A stretch of DNA of 64,000 nt, taken from positions 27,593,084 to 27,657,083 of the forward strand of contig NC_036462.1 of NCBI RefSeq assembly GCF_002775205.1. The letters run 5' to 3'. The DNA comes from Xiphophorus maculatus. Taxonomy: Eukaryota; Chordata; Actinopteri; Cyprinodontiformes; Poeciliidae. The notes below the pieces were generated by a model, which was not told the origin of the DNA, made no database searches, and was given only the letters and a program-made list of their open reading frames with translations. The position numbers and the translations under genes are program-made. Below, piece after piece: positions 24,901 through 36,688 of this stretch (position 1 is the stretch's first letter; every line of letters begins with the position of its first letter).

Positions 24901-27419
24901 ATATCAAAGTAACCTTCAGCATTGATAAGTCATTTAAAAATGAAGTCAGATCAGGACTGTAATTTCGACAACGTATCAAGACATGCCAGTAGTTCACTAA
25001 TGATGCAAGAGAGTGGGAGACTTTCAACAGATAACGCTAAATGTATTACAGGAAGTTCCCAACATAGCTGGATTTGGAAAAGTTGGCAGCCTTTTAGACA
25101 TTTTAGAGTTAAAGCAAGAATCTACTGTTCATTCTCTAGAGAACACATGATGGCTGCTATTTCAGTAATGCTAATCACTTTCATTAATCATTTTCTCTGT
25201 TTTAGAATGTTAAGACGACATTTGACAGCAACAGGTCTCACATACACTCATATCATGATCATTACAGTAAAAACTACATCAAAATATTCGGAATGCTGCT
25301 CTTTTAGCTTGTTAATTTATTGCCCTTACCCAGAAATTAAAACAAAATTAACATGTCATGAAATTCTTATTGGCGCATCTCCAATGTAACCATTTTGTTT
25401 CATTATAACACCACCGCAATATGGGAGTTTTACTTTACTCTTTTATGATTTTAGTCTAAGTATTTCCTATTCATCCATACTTCTGATCCAAGTTTACAAC
25501 ATTGGGATTTTTTAAACTGCACCATAAATGCAGTCAAGGAAATGTAAATCGTGATGTTTTGACCTCGTATCCAACTTTACTGCTGTTGCAAGGCAGTTCC
25601 AGACAACAAAATGTCATTAAAAGGAGTCAGATGAATAAATACATATAGTATATTTACATGCAACAAACATATATTTTACTTAATCTGGCCAAAAAGTCAT
25701 ATTTTAAACATTGAGTGACAACTCCACCTTGAAAGCCATGTGCTCCAGAAAGAAGCCCGCTCCGTTGTTCTTCTCGTTCTCATAGCGGCTGCCAGCGCTG
25801 ATCCAGACTCCAACCTGTGAAGGTGAGATGAGATCAGAGGTTAGGTTGTTGATGTCCACTATGTACGTTAATACTGTCTCGGCTGGGACAGGGGACTAAA
25901 AGGACAAATGAATATGCTCTTACAGTGCAAGTTGCATGTCCGGTATCCTCAGATGCAATTCTCAGACCGTTGTCCAAGGCAGAGACCTGGGTTTCAGGGG
26001 CTCCTACCAGGCTCTGGGCATAGCTGACCGACGCCTGTCCACGTCTCAAAGAGAGCAGGATGGGCTACAGTTCGCAAAAAAGTAAATGAATAAAAAAAAT
26101 TGTACGTTTGAATTAGGTTCAAAATTATATTCTTTTCAGGGTATTACTGGTTGCAGTTTAGAGATACCCCGCTGAAAACATAAACATACCCAGAATATTA
26201 TGAGCGTGTTATTTTTTTCATTCCAGTTAGGGAAATAGCTGAGGGTAATTTTTTGAAATTTTATTTTAACTTACTTTATTTACTTATAGATATTTTCTTA
26301 GCCATTTATCTAATGAATAGCAACTGATTAGATGTGCGAGTAACGGTTTGATTAGCCAGCTCAAATCCATATTCCATCAAAAACATAACAAAAATAGACA
26401 TAATTTACATCTAAAATTTAGATGTAACTTTGTTGGAATGCCATATTTTTGTCTCCATGCTAAATATCTGTCAGTATTTCCAGTTGCCATTTTCAAATAT
26501 AAGAAGAGCATATTTAAGAACACTAATTGTTACCTTATGTCGGACTAAATAATTACACAACAATTAAGGGACGTTTATTCTTGCCACCAAGAAAGTTAGA
26601 TATAGTATTAACTTAAGAAAACTGTGGTGATTTCGGGTTAAAACCTTTCCGTTTTCAATGTAAATGAGGGACATAAAAAACCAGAGAAATAATAGTTAAC
26701 CTAAAGGTATGATCATATGGATGTGTTGACACAACTTCTCTGAAAGTTTTACGAACATGTCGCATAAATGATCATGATCCAACAAATTAATTATTCCTAA
26801 AAACAGTCCAAAGTAGAAAACATATTCTCAATCTCTGCGGTTTTCGATCTTTAGTTCAAGAACTGCCTTTTGCCGTGTTGTCACCCATTTTAATTTCAGA
26901 AAAGTAGACGCTGCTCCTTTAGCTTCGCCGTAAACTGTCATTTTTTTTCCAAAGTTACTGTCCAAACAAAACATACAGCGCAAAGAGTTAGAATCTGCCT
27001 TCTACAAGTCACAATGCTAACGCTGCTACCCAGGAAGCTCTGAGGACAGGGGAGGACAAATAGAAGTTATTACAACAACTGACTTCATGGAGGACAACAA
27101 ACAACGAAAACAACTGGCATCCCACTGTATGAACTTGACATCGTATTATAATAAGAAGTTAAAAGCTGTGCAGCTCCATTTGGTAATTGACCTTGCATTC
27201 ACTGTTAGCTAAACTATGCTAACCGGTTAGCTGCTCGGCACAGCTAGCTCGAACACTACACCGGTCTGGCCGTTACACGTCCGGTTATTTAGTTCAGCAC
27301 TAGCAACACTGCTCAGCTAAGACATCTACTAATTAAAAGTTTCCCGTAAAACTCACACTGCGGGTTTTGGCGAGGACTCGCCCAACGGTGCTCCCTACTC
27401 GGCACACGGACGCCGCCAT
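18901..27419 (-). CDS. uqcrc1: cytochrome b-c1 complex core protein 1
   Basis: A 468-residue mitochondrial protein and structural core subunit of respiratory complex III, related to the processing peptidase beta subunit. Thirteen exons in transcript order: 27419-27357, 26034-25924, 25814-25728, 23957-23828, 23696-23498, 22508-22429, 22345-22230, 21531-21388, 20693-20533, 20415-20330, 19312-19224, 19129-19054 and 18965-18901. Every border is AG/GT and all phases close (1407 coding bases). The N-terminus MAASVCRVG is a basic, Arg-containing presequence. The M16 metallopeptidase motif HxxEH reads FFLEH (79-83), so the first His is lost, as expected for the non-proteolytic core subunit. CRFTGSE (end of exon 7) and the C-terminus [10 protein letters not shown]...WLRF are diagnostic of UQCRC1 rather than PMPCB. 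Exon 2 start was chosen at 26034 because only that acceptor keeps phase 0. Confidence 0.96.
19661..20029. mobile_element. fold-back MITE in uqcrc1 intron 10
   Basis: The left end ACCAAGTATCTGTGGTCTAG and right end (minus strand) ACCAAGTATTTGTGGTCTAC are inverted. The pairing continues to a centre near 19850, where GATAAATAATC...CCAGTGGAACAA faces its inverse. The 369-bp element is almost entirely palindromic and has no coding sequence. No target duplication was established. Confidence 0.75.
21348..21373. repeat. (AAAG)n microsatellite near the uqcrc1 exon 8 donor
   Basis: About six AAAG units. On the minus strand this is a TTTC run starting about 15 bases after the exon 8 donor site. Confidence 0.85.
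24238..24756. mobile_element. 519-bp non-autonomous hAT element in uqcrc1 intron 3
   Basis: The ends are imperfect inverted repeats, CACAGGTATCAAACTC and (minus strand) CAGGGATGTCAAATTC. The next bases (AAGGCCCGGGGGCCAC) are typical of a common vertebrate hAT family. Perfect 8-bp target duplications CAATATAA flank it at 24230-24237 and 24757-24764. No transposase. Confidence 0.88.
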
Positions 27420-27421
27420 TT
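27409..27421 (-). promoter_or_regulatory. YY1-type motif overlapping the uqcrc1 start codon
   Basis: Minus strand AAATGGCGGCG spans the initiator ATG and fits the AAnATGGCGGC consensus known at the starts of many housekeeping and mitochondrial genes. Confidence 0.5.
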
Positions 27422-27983
27422 CTAAATTCGGTGAGAAGTGCTGTCGGAGCTTCACTCTTCTTCTTCCGGCTGAAAGAAAGTGATCTTCAGCTTTTCGAGC
27501 GGCTGGTACTGCCACCACATGTCCAGTATGTGGTACTGAACCTAAAAAAAAATTATATTCCTTAAAATTGCAATTCTTTTAGCGCTGATACTGAGACCAT
27601 TCTGCTCCAAAAAGTTAAAATTAATTAAAATTCCCTATACAAAAATATCAACGAGGTTTCATTAAACCCCGTTGATCGTTCATTTTTTTACAGTATACTT
27701 TATCTGTACTGATAAAGTATGGAGGATGAGGATGAGGGAGAAATCTTAACTGTGAACTGTACTGTGAACTTCTATATAATTCACTTAATGTCAGTTTTAT
27801 CAAATCTTCCAGTAAAATAAATTATTTAAAGTGATTGCCTCCTTTCAGTTACAACTAAAAATATTATGAATTTGTCTTTCATATTTTTCCTGTTAGGAGG
27901 TGGGTAACCTGCTTAGTCACTGTAGGAGAGATTCAGGTTAGTAGCATTTAAATAAAACACGTAATGCATGCCAAATCCCAGAT
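27422..27983. other. spacer between uqcrc1 start and ttll3 3' end
   Basis: Both neighbours are on the minus strand. This stretch should hold the uqcrc1 promoter near 27425-27540 (no TATA seen). I see no further gene. Confidence 0.5.
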
Positions 27984-27989
27984 TTTATT
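27984..27989 (-). terminator. poly(A) signal of ttll3
   Basis: AATAAA on the minus strand about 60 bases beyond the stop. It lies next to a hairpin-capable AAGGGA...TCCCTT at about 27992-28010. Confidence 0.55.
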
Positions 27990-28046
27990 TTAAGGGAAAT
28001 AAAATCCCTTAATGGAAGATATTTTCGGCACTTGTGGGGCTGCTGG

Positions 28047-31000
28047 CTATTTTACTGGGCTGTTTGGATGGGCCATCACCATGCGCAAAGAAGCTTGCTT
28101 TTTCTCTATTGCTGTTGGCAGAACTTTTGATACCTCTGCATGTTTCTTTGACAAATGCTCAAAGTTAGAGCCTCCATCAACTGAAAGAACTGTCACTGGC
28201 AGATGAAATGCGACTCTGGAGATTGATGGTTCAGAAGGAAGAGCAGGAGATAGTGTTGCTTCGCTGTTGCTGGTCTTGTTCTCTTGTGCCTTTTGAATAA
28301 CCTTGGGCAGAGGCTTATCCTTCTCTGGTGCAGGCTCCTTTTCTTTGACTGCACCACACCGTTTTGAAGATGGCAATTGGGAAGATTTCAGTGGAGGAAG
28401 AAGACACTGAAATCTTCTTGAGTGTTTAACAGCAATGCCCTCAACAACCAGGTTGATTCCTATATATAGTGGGACTCCTACCGCCGCCTGCAGATGAGGA
28501 ATGACATCTGGAAGACCGCTGACACACACAAACAGAACTGATTATGCATATTATGCTTTGACCTCAATCTTACCTGCCTATATATGAGCTGAAAGTCCCC
28601 AGTGTTTGCGGAACGGTCCACTCTGCGGTCCAGGACCACTCGTAATGTGTCCTCCTGCACAGCAGTGCAGAGCTGGGCGGTCACACAGGTTGAGGGTGCC
28701 ATTGTGGGGCTAGCGTTGATTTCTATTAACCATGGGTGCAGGCTGAAGTCTAGTCAAAACACAAGCAAACCTGTTTATTGGGATGTAAATTTTAATAGGC
28801 ATTGTGTGGCATGCAAACATAGTTGGACACAAAACATCTATAATATTAAGGCCACATGCTTTAAATTGTGTCTGCTACCAAAATAGCCTTGAATTGTGGA
28901 GATTCTACTAGACTTCCAAAGTTGTGCTGTAATATCTAGTCCTAAGATGACAGAGGTCAACATGTGCACCACCTCATCAGCAGTTTGAGCTATAGTAGCT
29001 CACCTGTTGGATCAGACCATTGTGCTAAACTAGGTGCGATACAAAGACGCAATATTTTTCAGCCATATGAATGCACTTTTGTCACATCACAAGAGTCATG
29101 TGATCAACAGCCGATGTTACTACTGGCAAAAATGACAAAGAAGATGACAGGAAGTAGTAGGAGGATGATGGATTGTTTTTAGGGGGAAGGGGGTTTTGGA
29201 CAATGTGCAGCTCACAACATTGTACAGTTCATAAAAAGTTGTATGTCATTCAAGTGTTGAATCCATAGTTTTTCTGTTAGTGCTGGGCCATTTAACTGAC
29301 ATGGTAAATGGCCTGTACTTGTACAACTCACACGCTGATAGTAGCAAGCTACTGGACTGTAGTCTGGGGGAGTCTGACAGGAGTGAGGCGCCACAGGGCT
29401 CTGTGACCACCAGAAGTGTCTTTACCAAGGACACAATGACAGAAGCGGACAGACCAACGACTGCGGGACGAACTCTTACCATCGTCACCGCTATTGTCCC
29501 ATCAACACATCAAAGCTGAGTAAGCTGCTTTAATTCTTTATACAAAAACAATTTTGTAACTCCCAAAAGGAGCAGAATTAGGTTGGTGTTTCAGGAGAAA
29601 TGCTACCTTGCTGTCTTGTTATCTGTAAACATAAATCAAGTGCATCATACCTAACATAAAATCAGCGCCATAAAGCTCAAATGTGTTCTTGCGTGACTCT
29701 ATCAGATCCTGTGCTGTCAGCAGTGCCTGGATCACGGCTGTCTTCATTCCTGGGACTACAACAGTCTCCCAAAGAGCTTCCTTGCCCTGGCTGGCCAGAA
29801 AGGCCTTGAACTGGTCATCCAACCACATGTTGTGTGCTGGAATGCAGCGATGGCGTTGATGAGAGGGCCTCAGGTGCTTCTGGATGGAGTTATTGCACAA
29901 GTGCACCGAGCTGAAGAAAGAAAAGAGAAATCAGGTGAAAAGGGATCCGGGACAAAATGAACCCAAACAGTGGCAAGAACACAAAGCTACGCCGGGGATT
30001 GTAAACCGCTAAAGGCCTTGTACAAATGTAGCCGGGTTTTTATAAAAACAAATATTTCTGCCGAATTGTGTTGTGTGTATGGTTGTTTGTCCTGTATGTC
30101 TTTGTGTTGCCCTGCGACAGACTGGCAACCTGTCCAGGGTGAACCCCGCCTCCCGCCTGGAACGTAGCTGGAGATAGGCACCAGCACCCCTCCCGACCCC
30201 ATTAGGGACAAAGGGTGAACAGAAAATGGATGGATGGATGTTTTAAAAAAATAATATTGTACACACGGGATTGGTTTCACAAAAGTTTTTAAGCACACAA
30301 ATATCCCCTCAGTGTTATTTTAAACCAAGAGGGGGCAGTGTAGTGCCAAGCTAAAACCTATGACGGCCAATCAGGTTCAGTTTCTGTTAGGAATTAAACT
30401 TCACAAAAGGAGGTTCATTTGTTTAGATAGACAGATAGGTTGAACGACTTTTAAATAGCTTATTAGTATTACAAGTTGATAAAACACACGGCAATGTTTT
30501 TATCAAGTATGTGGATATATTGGTGCATTATCTGTCACAGATTGTAATGTGTGGGACCCTAAATCTCCGTCTTCCCACGTACACACGCAAACACAAATAC
30601 AAAGTTTTCTTGCATCTTTATTTAGTTCAGAGTTTTTATAAATTATTGTTTTTCATTTGTGATATTAAACAGTTTTGTGTGGACGAAATGCCACACAAAA
30701 CAGGTATAAAGTGTATTTGTTTTCCCAGATATACGGCTACATGTGGACTAGGTCTAATTCTTAGACTCAATGAAAATGACTTATTTCATTTCAGACATAA
30801 ACATGGATAACAAGGCACAAGGTGTCCTTTGTATTCTTAAAATAATTCACAAATCATTACAAATCATAATTACTTAGACTACATTCATGTACAGTCTGAG
30901 ACATTATAGAACTTTAATGATTTTTATTTTGAAGAAAATCAGGGGGATTAATGAGTTGACTCTCTTACAATCTGCTGAATCGTGTAAAACCTTCTACTGA

Positions 31001-34000
31001 GTTAGAAATACAGTTTTAAACGTGATTCCTATGTAATACGTTGTGTTGATCTATTACTGAAAGGTTCAAAGGAAATTCCAAAAAGAAAACACAAACTGAC
31101 TACACCACTATTTCTGATTTCTGATAATGTGTCTCTTTCTACACATGAGCAGGTTTCTCTGCTCCCTGTGGAATCCATGAAAGTTCAGATGTGATTAGGT
31201 TAAAGTTTCAGAAGCTGCTTTTAGTCCAATTTGAATTTTGCTGCTGCAGATGTCACAGATAATAACCCACCCTTAAATAGACCATTTGGTGAAACAGCTT
31301 CAGGTCACACACAGATGCAAACCCAAATGTCCCTCCAATAGTGACGGGCAAAGGAGACGCACTGTTTTCTGAATTTTACTTCCTGTTTCTCTATTTCAAG
31401 ATTAACCACTGACGCATAGTTTGTTTCCCCCAGTATTGAATTTACTGTCTTACCTGTCGAGTGTGTCTAATGAGTACGGCTGGGTGGAAAAGCGCAAATA
31501 GCACTTTTTGTAGAACCACACAGTCAGAGGGTTCCAGTCAGTGACCAGAAACCACTGGCGCACGTCAAACTTGGTGTCATGGACCAGAAAGGGTTTCTCT
31601 ATGTACTTTTGCACCACCCACTTGCTCTCCTTGATAAAGGTTGAGTCCATGCTCACTAGCCTGAGGATCTGATCAAGACGCTTTTCACATTTGATGCCTT
31701 GAAGACAAATTCAACAGATCAGACGGGACGTTTCAAATACGATGTGGCTCTGTCTGACAGTTTCCGGCGTCCTACCTCTGCCCCTGGACTTTGCTCCGGG
31801 TTTGATGATCCAGATGTTTTGTGTGCCGTCTATGCCCAGCTGTGGGCAAACCTTCTCAAGTTTCTGCAGCATGGCCTTGCAGGAGCTAACGAAATTTCCA
31901 CTTCTCTCGATTTGCGCTCTGCCACTGTGGAGGAAGCAGAGGAGAAAAAAAGCACTGTAGAGATCCCGAAAGGCACGTTTTCCCCGACAAACAAAAAAAT
32001 AAATAAATAAAATGTCTCAAGCCTGATGAACACTCACTGAGCAACAAGATAATAACTGTTAAGAAACCCTTCCCACTGTTCCTGTGTCAGTGTCTGTGGT
32101 GTTTCCAGGCTTTTGTCGATGTCTCCGTGCTCCAGACTCTCCAGGTATTCCTGGCATACTTTGAGCGCAGTAGTAACCGTTTCGGAAGGGACCAGTGGTT
32201 TACAGTGGAGTTTGCTCTGTTTCTTCTGCCCTGAATGTGGAGGGAGAAACTGAATCTTCAGGCGGAAGATTAGGTCAGTGCCTTGCAAAATGTGAGCTGA
32301 ACCCTTAAGCCTTTTCAAAATGTCACTTTACAACACCCAAACCTGTGTATGATTGAGATTGTACGTGGAACATCAACAACAAAGTTGTGCATTATCTTGC
32401 GGTGGAAGGAGAAGACTGCACTGTTTTCAAAACAGCCTTAGATTGGTTTAGATCAACACATAATCGTGTTAGATTTCATAAATTGGCAATGTATAAAACC
32501 AATAATGTTTGCACCTATAATTGCAATAAAAAGGTGGTTGTCTGCGTATTAATTTTCTTCCAACTCACTATCATATGCTATCTTGTATAGCATAAAATCC
32601 CAATAAAACACATTGAAGCTTGTAGTTTGTAATGTGACAAAATGTAAAAGTGTTCACAGCGATCAACGGATCATACATTGAACATCCTGAAAGTTCTGAC
32701 ATATTTCGTTCCACTGAATGTGCTGGTCCTTTTCCACAACGTATTTCAGTAAACTGGTGCACGCAGTCCGCCTGTAGTCCTCTGCAGAGAACACCACAGA
32801 AAGATAAGTCTACGTGAACAAATTTAGACCGATATATGGGAAAAATACATAGTCAGAATAATCGATTGTTAACTCGAATGCAAAACCAGATCTGACCAAT
32901 GAAAGCGTGCTTCTCGTCGCGGGCTGCGAGTTTGTAACAGCGGGGGAAGAAGCTGTCTGGGTCAGCCGAGTCAAACCAGTGGAGTTTCCTTAAGTTCACA
33001 CACAACCCCGCCTGTTGGAGTAAAAAGGCTGGTGATGAAGGTGGGCGTGAAGGGCAGAGGTGGAAAGAGTACAAAAATAACGTACTCGAGTAAAAAGAAC
33101 AGAAAGAAAAAACGTGTTGTAAATCTACCTTTGTGGTGAAACTGCCTGCCTTAGCAAAATGATTGACAATCTGCTCTTTCTGCAAGCTGTTTGTGCAGAT
33201 TGCGTCTCTACGGTTCGTCCAGTAGAAATAAACCATCTCGTTCCGCACAAGACGAGACTATAAAAAAAAAAAAAAATTGAAAATAATTTTATGGGTTGAA
33301 CCACTCAGGTAAGTTTTGCTACTTTTAGCGACGAATTCTGCATTTACCATGAGACTGTGCAGCCTATCTGGCTCCTTTTCTTTTTCAGTTTCCTCTGAGT
33401 TGTCTGAGGAGAAGGCCCAACATTTCAAACAACGATTCACCACAAAAGGACGATTCGATCAGATGCTTTCAGCTCACCTTCTTCCGCATCATTCGATCTG
33501 CTGTCACTGTTCTGACGCTGCTGGACCTGCTGCGGCATGCGTTGTTCAATCCAGCCCCTGGCCCTCAAAGCTGCCCTGATGACAGGATACGGGCCCTGGA
33601 TGGCGAATATCTTGTGCATCTGAAACAGCGGGATCAAAAGTTGTGGTTCCCTTCTCGGAGCAATGAGAGTTTTGGTCTCGAAGAAGCCGCGGCTGACCTT
33701 AACTGCTTTCTCCACCAAACTCTTGGCTAACTTCACACTGCTTGGGTTGAGATCGGATAAGCCCACTCTGATCTCAGGAGGAACTGTCGACACACAAACA
33801 CGCACTTATTTTTTTTGTAGAATTTTGGACAAAGATCTAACGGTGCAAAGCCAGCCAGAAAATACTAACAGTTTTGCTAGTTAAAGGCAAGAAATCTCCA
33901 TAAGTAATTTCGGCGATAGAAAATGTGTTCATGCTGGATAATATTTCTGAAGACCTAAGGCTTGGACCAAACAAAAAAAAAAAAAAGATGAATTAGTAAT

Positions 34001-35317
34001 TCACAGTTTCTACATTCAAACATTTGACTCCATGTCCTGCTCAGGACCATATTATTAATTCAGAACTGTTGATCCATAATCTGTTGATTGGAGGTGTAAA
34101 AACCAAGTAATTTAAAATCTAATGTTTCGAGTTGAAAAAGGTCCTTTTAGTAATACACACCAGAACAAAGTAATTTATCATTTTAAGGTCAATGGTGTTT
34201 GACTTTGTTTTTTTTTTCAGAAATAAAATCTGAAAAGTGCAGCATACATTTGGATTCAGGGCCTCTGAGTGTGTACCTTATTACTACAGTAAGTCTTTTG
34301 GTGCATACTAACCACTGAACACTTGAGTTTTGTACATGCTCAACTGGATTTAGATCTTTTATTTACTTATTTATTTTTTGGCATTTTCTTTCTTCGAAAT
34401 TTGCTGAAATCCACGCATCGTTTTTCTCCCACTTCACATTGATGCCTTATTTTTGCATTGATTTATTACATCCCTTTTAAATACACGAAAACACTGCGGT
34501 CAGAATGTGAACAATGTAAAAAAATATATATATTTTTTTTATTTCTCAGAGTTTTGCATTCTGAATATCAGTCACAAAAAAAGATTAAATGGCGATCATT
34601 CTTGGCTCGCTCGACATTTACGTTGTTCACTTACTGCATGGACACGGTAAACTGTACTCCCTGCCATCCTGCAGTTTCTCTAGGCTCAGGATTACAGCCT
34701 TGGCAGAGTCGGTGGCCTTCTTCCCCAGGGAAACCATGTCATGTGTTTCATTAGTTCCCACTGTCTCGCAGCTTTGGAACTGAAACAGACGGCATAAAGG
34801 TGAGCAACCACGTGAAGATAAGACGTTTCCGCAAACACAATAACACATATTTGTACGTTTTAAACTGCTTTGTTGGGGGACAGCTTGGCTTGGCCCCACT
34901 CAACATATTTCAAATGTATGAAACTTTCATTAAGCTGCCGTAATAAAAGGAAAGCAAACCTAATTACCAATGTGTTTACGAGACTTTTGTTATGTATTTA
35001 TTCTTTTTTTTTTTTTTTTTTTTTTTACATAAGCTATGAAACCGTCAGGGCTTCCTTAAATTGTCTGTTAAAACAGACCACATGCTGAGCCGCTTCCAAA
35101 CTTTTTCTGTAAAAACTGCTACAAACTCCACCTGCCGTGGAGCGGTTTGTTTATCAAACACTTATTAGTTCACAGATGTTCCTCTCACCTGCTCTATTAA
35201 CCTTGTACCGAGTTTCACCACAGGAATCCCCGATGCGCCGGTGTTAACTTGTTTAACGTTACTATGGCAACCTCCTTTACAGTTACTCGCTAGACGTGGC
35301 GACGAAGAGCTGTCCAT
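28047..35317 (-). CDS. ttll3: tubulin monoglycylase, TTLL3/TTLL8 type
   Basis: An 809-residue ATP-grasp ligase that adds the first glycine to glutamates in tubulin C-terminal tails, needed for stable motile cilia. Thirteen exons in transcript order: 35317-35189, 34779-34653, 33783-33478, 33403-33348, 33257-33129, 33011-32897, 32781-32677, 32230-32038, 31924-31776, 31697-31454, 29910-29651, 28749-28574 and 28487-28047. All borders are AG/GT and all phases close (2430 coding bases). Landmarks are [11 protein letters not shown] and [17 protein letters not shown] in the N-terminal half. The ATP-grasp core has [14 protein letters not shown] (about 423-437), [23 protein letters not shown] and [13 protein letters not shown], with likely metal ligands Glu614 and Asn616. 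The last exon adds a poorly conserved basic tail of 146 residues. TTLL8 is the close alternative and I cannot separate the two with certainty. Exon 9 reads in frame only from 31924; another frame hits a stop. Confidence 0.92.
30095..30240 (+). mobile_element. LINE/SINE 3' tail with ATGG repeats (L2-like) in ttll3 intron 10
   Basis: It contains CCTGCGACAGACTGGCAACC, CTGTCCAGGGTGAACCCCGC and GGAGATAGGCACCAGCACCC, then AAAATGGATGGATGGATG. This is the ubiquitous 3' tail of fish L2-type LINEs and their SINEs. Only the tail is present. Confidence 0.8.
33054..33106 (+). mobile_element. short interspersed-repeat fragment in ttll3 intron 5
   Basis: CAGAGGTGGAAAGAGTAC followed by TACTCGAGTAAAAAG resembles the end of a widespread fish DNA-transposon family. 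No second end was found. Confidence 0.4.
35258..35271. promoter_or_regulatory. RFX X-box-like motif inside ttll3 coding exon 1
   Basis: GTTACTATGGCAAC is a 14-bp near-palindrome that fits the X-box consensus bound by RFX factors at ciliary genes (12 of 14 to GTTGCCATGGCAAC). It lies 46-59 bases downstream of the ATG. Confidence 0.5.
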
Positions 35318-36366
35318 TGTTTAAAAAGTAAAGAAAAGCCTTAAATCATTAAACGGAATTCATTCTTTCTGATTAGACGAAATATTAATAGAAAGCAAAT
35401 AAATGAGTTTTTAAAACAATTATAGAAATATATAAATATAAGTAAAATAACAAAATCCGGCCATTTTCTGTTGGAAAAAAGAGTGAAGGAAGCGAATGCC
35501 TATTTATTCCTAATACTATTTATTTCATCCTACATGCATACACAGAAATATTAACACGTATTAATTCATTCTACCTATTAATTTACACATATAAAATACC
35601 TTTTTCGTATTCAGGTGCGATCACTAATTTACAATATTACTAAAAAGTTAATTTTTTATTAATTTATTAATACAGAAGCATTTTATACATTCAGTACTCG
35701 CGTTGGATTTCATAAAACTTTCTACTCCGCTCTATGAAAATCATGAGTGTATATAATTGATTTACAGTTTATAAATGCTTATATCTGTATTGATCATTCC
35801 CCCGTTGTGGTGTTAAAGCACTGGTGAAGGGATTTGATTAAAAGTATAATGACAAAAAAGAATTTTGGTGTAAAAACATTTTTTTGTCATATTTTTTAAA
35901 TCTTTTTTTATGGGTTCAAATTATATATTTTCAGGTTTCTATATTATTTATTGCTTTTATTAGAATAAAAATAAAAGAAATATATTCAATTATGAGTTTT
36001 GATTTGTTTAACACACTGTTATACAAGATACCAGTAATTATATACAAATTATAATTGTGTATATAATGTGCTGTATTACATACATTATAATTATATAGTA
36101 TATAATATATTATATTATAATATATAAATATATTGTGGGAGTTAGCAGAAGAAGCCACATATTGTAATCTGGCATCATAAATTGTTTCTGATATTATATT
36201 TATATTTAATATTTATATATATTAATATTATTTATTGTAGCAGTTTTTCTTCAAAGTGCACAATTTAAGCGTCATTCGAGGGTAATTGTCCCGAAGTCGT
36301 CATATATATGAAGGACCTCCATAGGTTACGGCCGGTTATAGTGCTGTACGGTAGATAGGCTTATAA

Positions 36367-36380
36367 ATTACCATAGCAAC
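36367..36380. promoter_or_regulatory. second X-box-like motif in the ttll3-hmces interval
   Basis: ATTACCATAGCAAC (inverse GTTGCTATGGTAAT), 310 bases upstream of the hmces ATG and 1.05 kb upstream of the ttll3 ATG. The same 14-mer occurs in the element tail at about 8359-8372. Confidence 0.4.
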
Positions 36381-36419
36381 CAGCAGCGGAGGGTTTACGA
36401 AACCCTGATGTGGCTTACA

Positions 36420-36445
36420 GCCGCCATATTGGATCCGGGGCGGGG
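36420..36445. promoter_or_regulatory. YY1-type site and GC box of the hmces promoter
   Basis: GCCGCCATATTGG (inverse CCAATATGGCGGC, full match to CAAnATGGCGGC) is followed by GGGGCGGGG. It lies 250 bases upstream of the hmces ATG. Confidence 0.5.
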
Positions 36446-36688
36446 AGAGTGCTCTGACAGCTTCAGTGTCCTGCCCAGATAAATCCGCGCACTATTTCTA
36501 AACACACAGTAACTCCCAGCAAATTGAGTTTGACATTTATCATTATACGTCAGTACTGAAAAACTGATAAGTTTTTTTTTAAGGGTCTTAATAGGCCGCG
36601 AGAAATACCTTTTGTTTAAAAAAAAAGTCACTCGTTTTTTTTTAATTTGTTTTTAGCTAAGAAGCAAAGCCAGCTTTAGCTTTCTGAG

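Larger units (their letters stand above)
35318..36688. promoter_or_regulatory. shared upstream region of head-to-head ttll3 and hmces
   Basis: 1.37 kb separates the two start codons. The centre (about 35880-36250) is extremely AT-rich, with TATATA/ATTATA patches. The right end (36360-36450) is GC-richer and carries an X-box-like motif, a YY1-type site and a GC box. It probably contains one promoter at each edge. No gene inside. Confidence 0.5.

Noticed and set aside
24922..25389. 155-codon plus-strand frame as a gene
   Set aside because: Lies in uqcrc1 intron 3 on the opposite strand, has no recognisable domain and has AT-rich non-coding composition.
31830..32033. Alternative frame of ttll3 exon 9 ending in an early stop, suggesting a pseudogene
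   Set aside because: Starting the exon at 31924 with a phase-2 junction restores a full frame through KSRGRG; the stop belongs to another frame.
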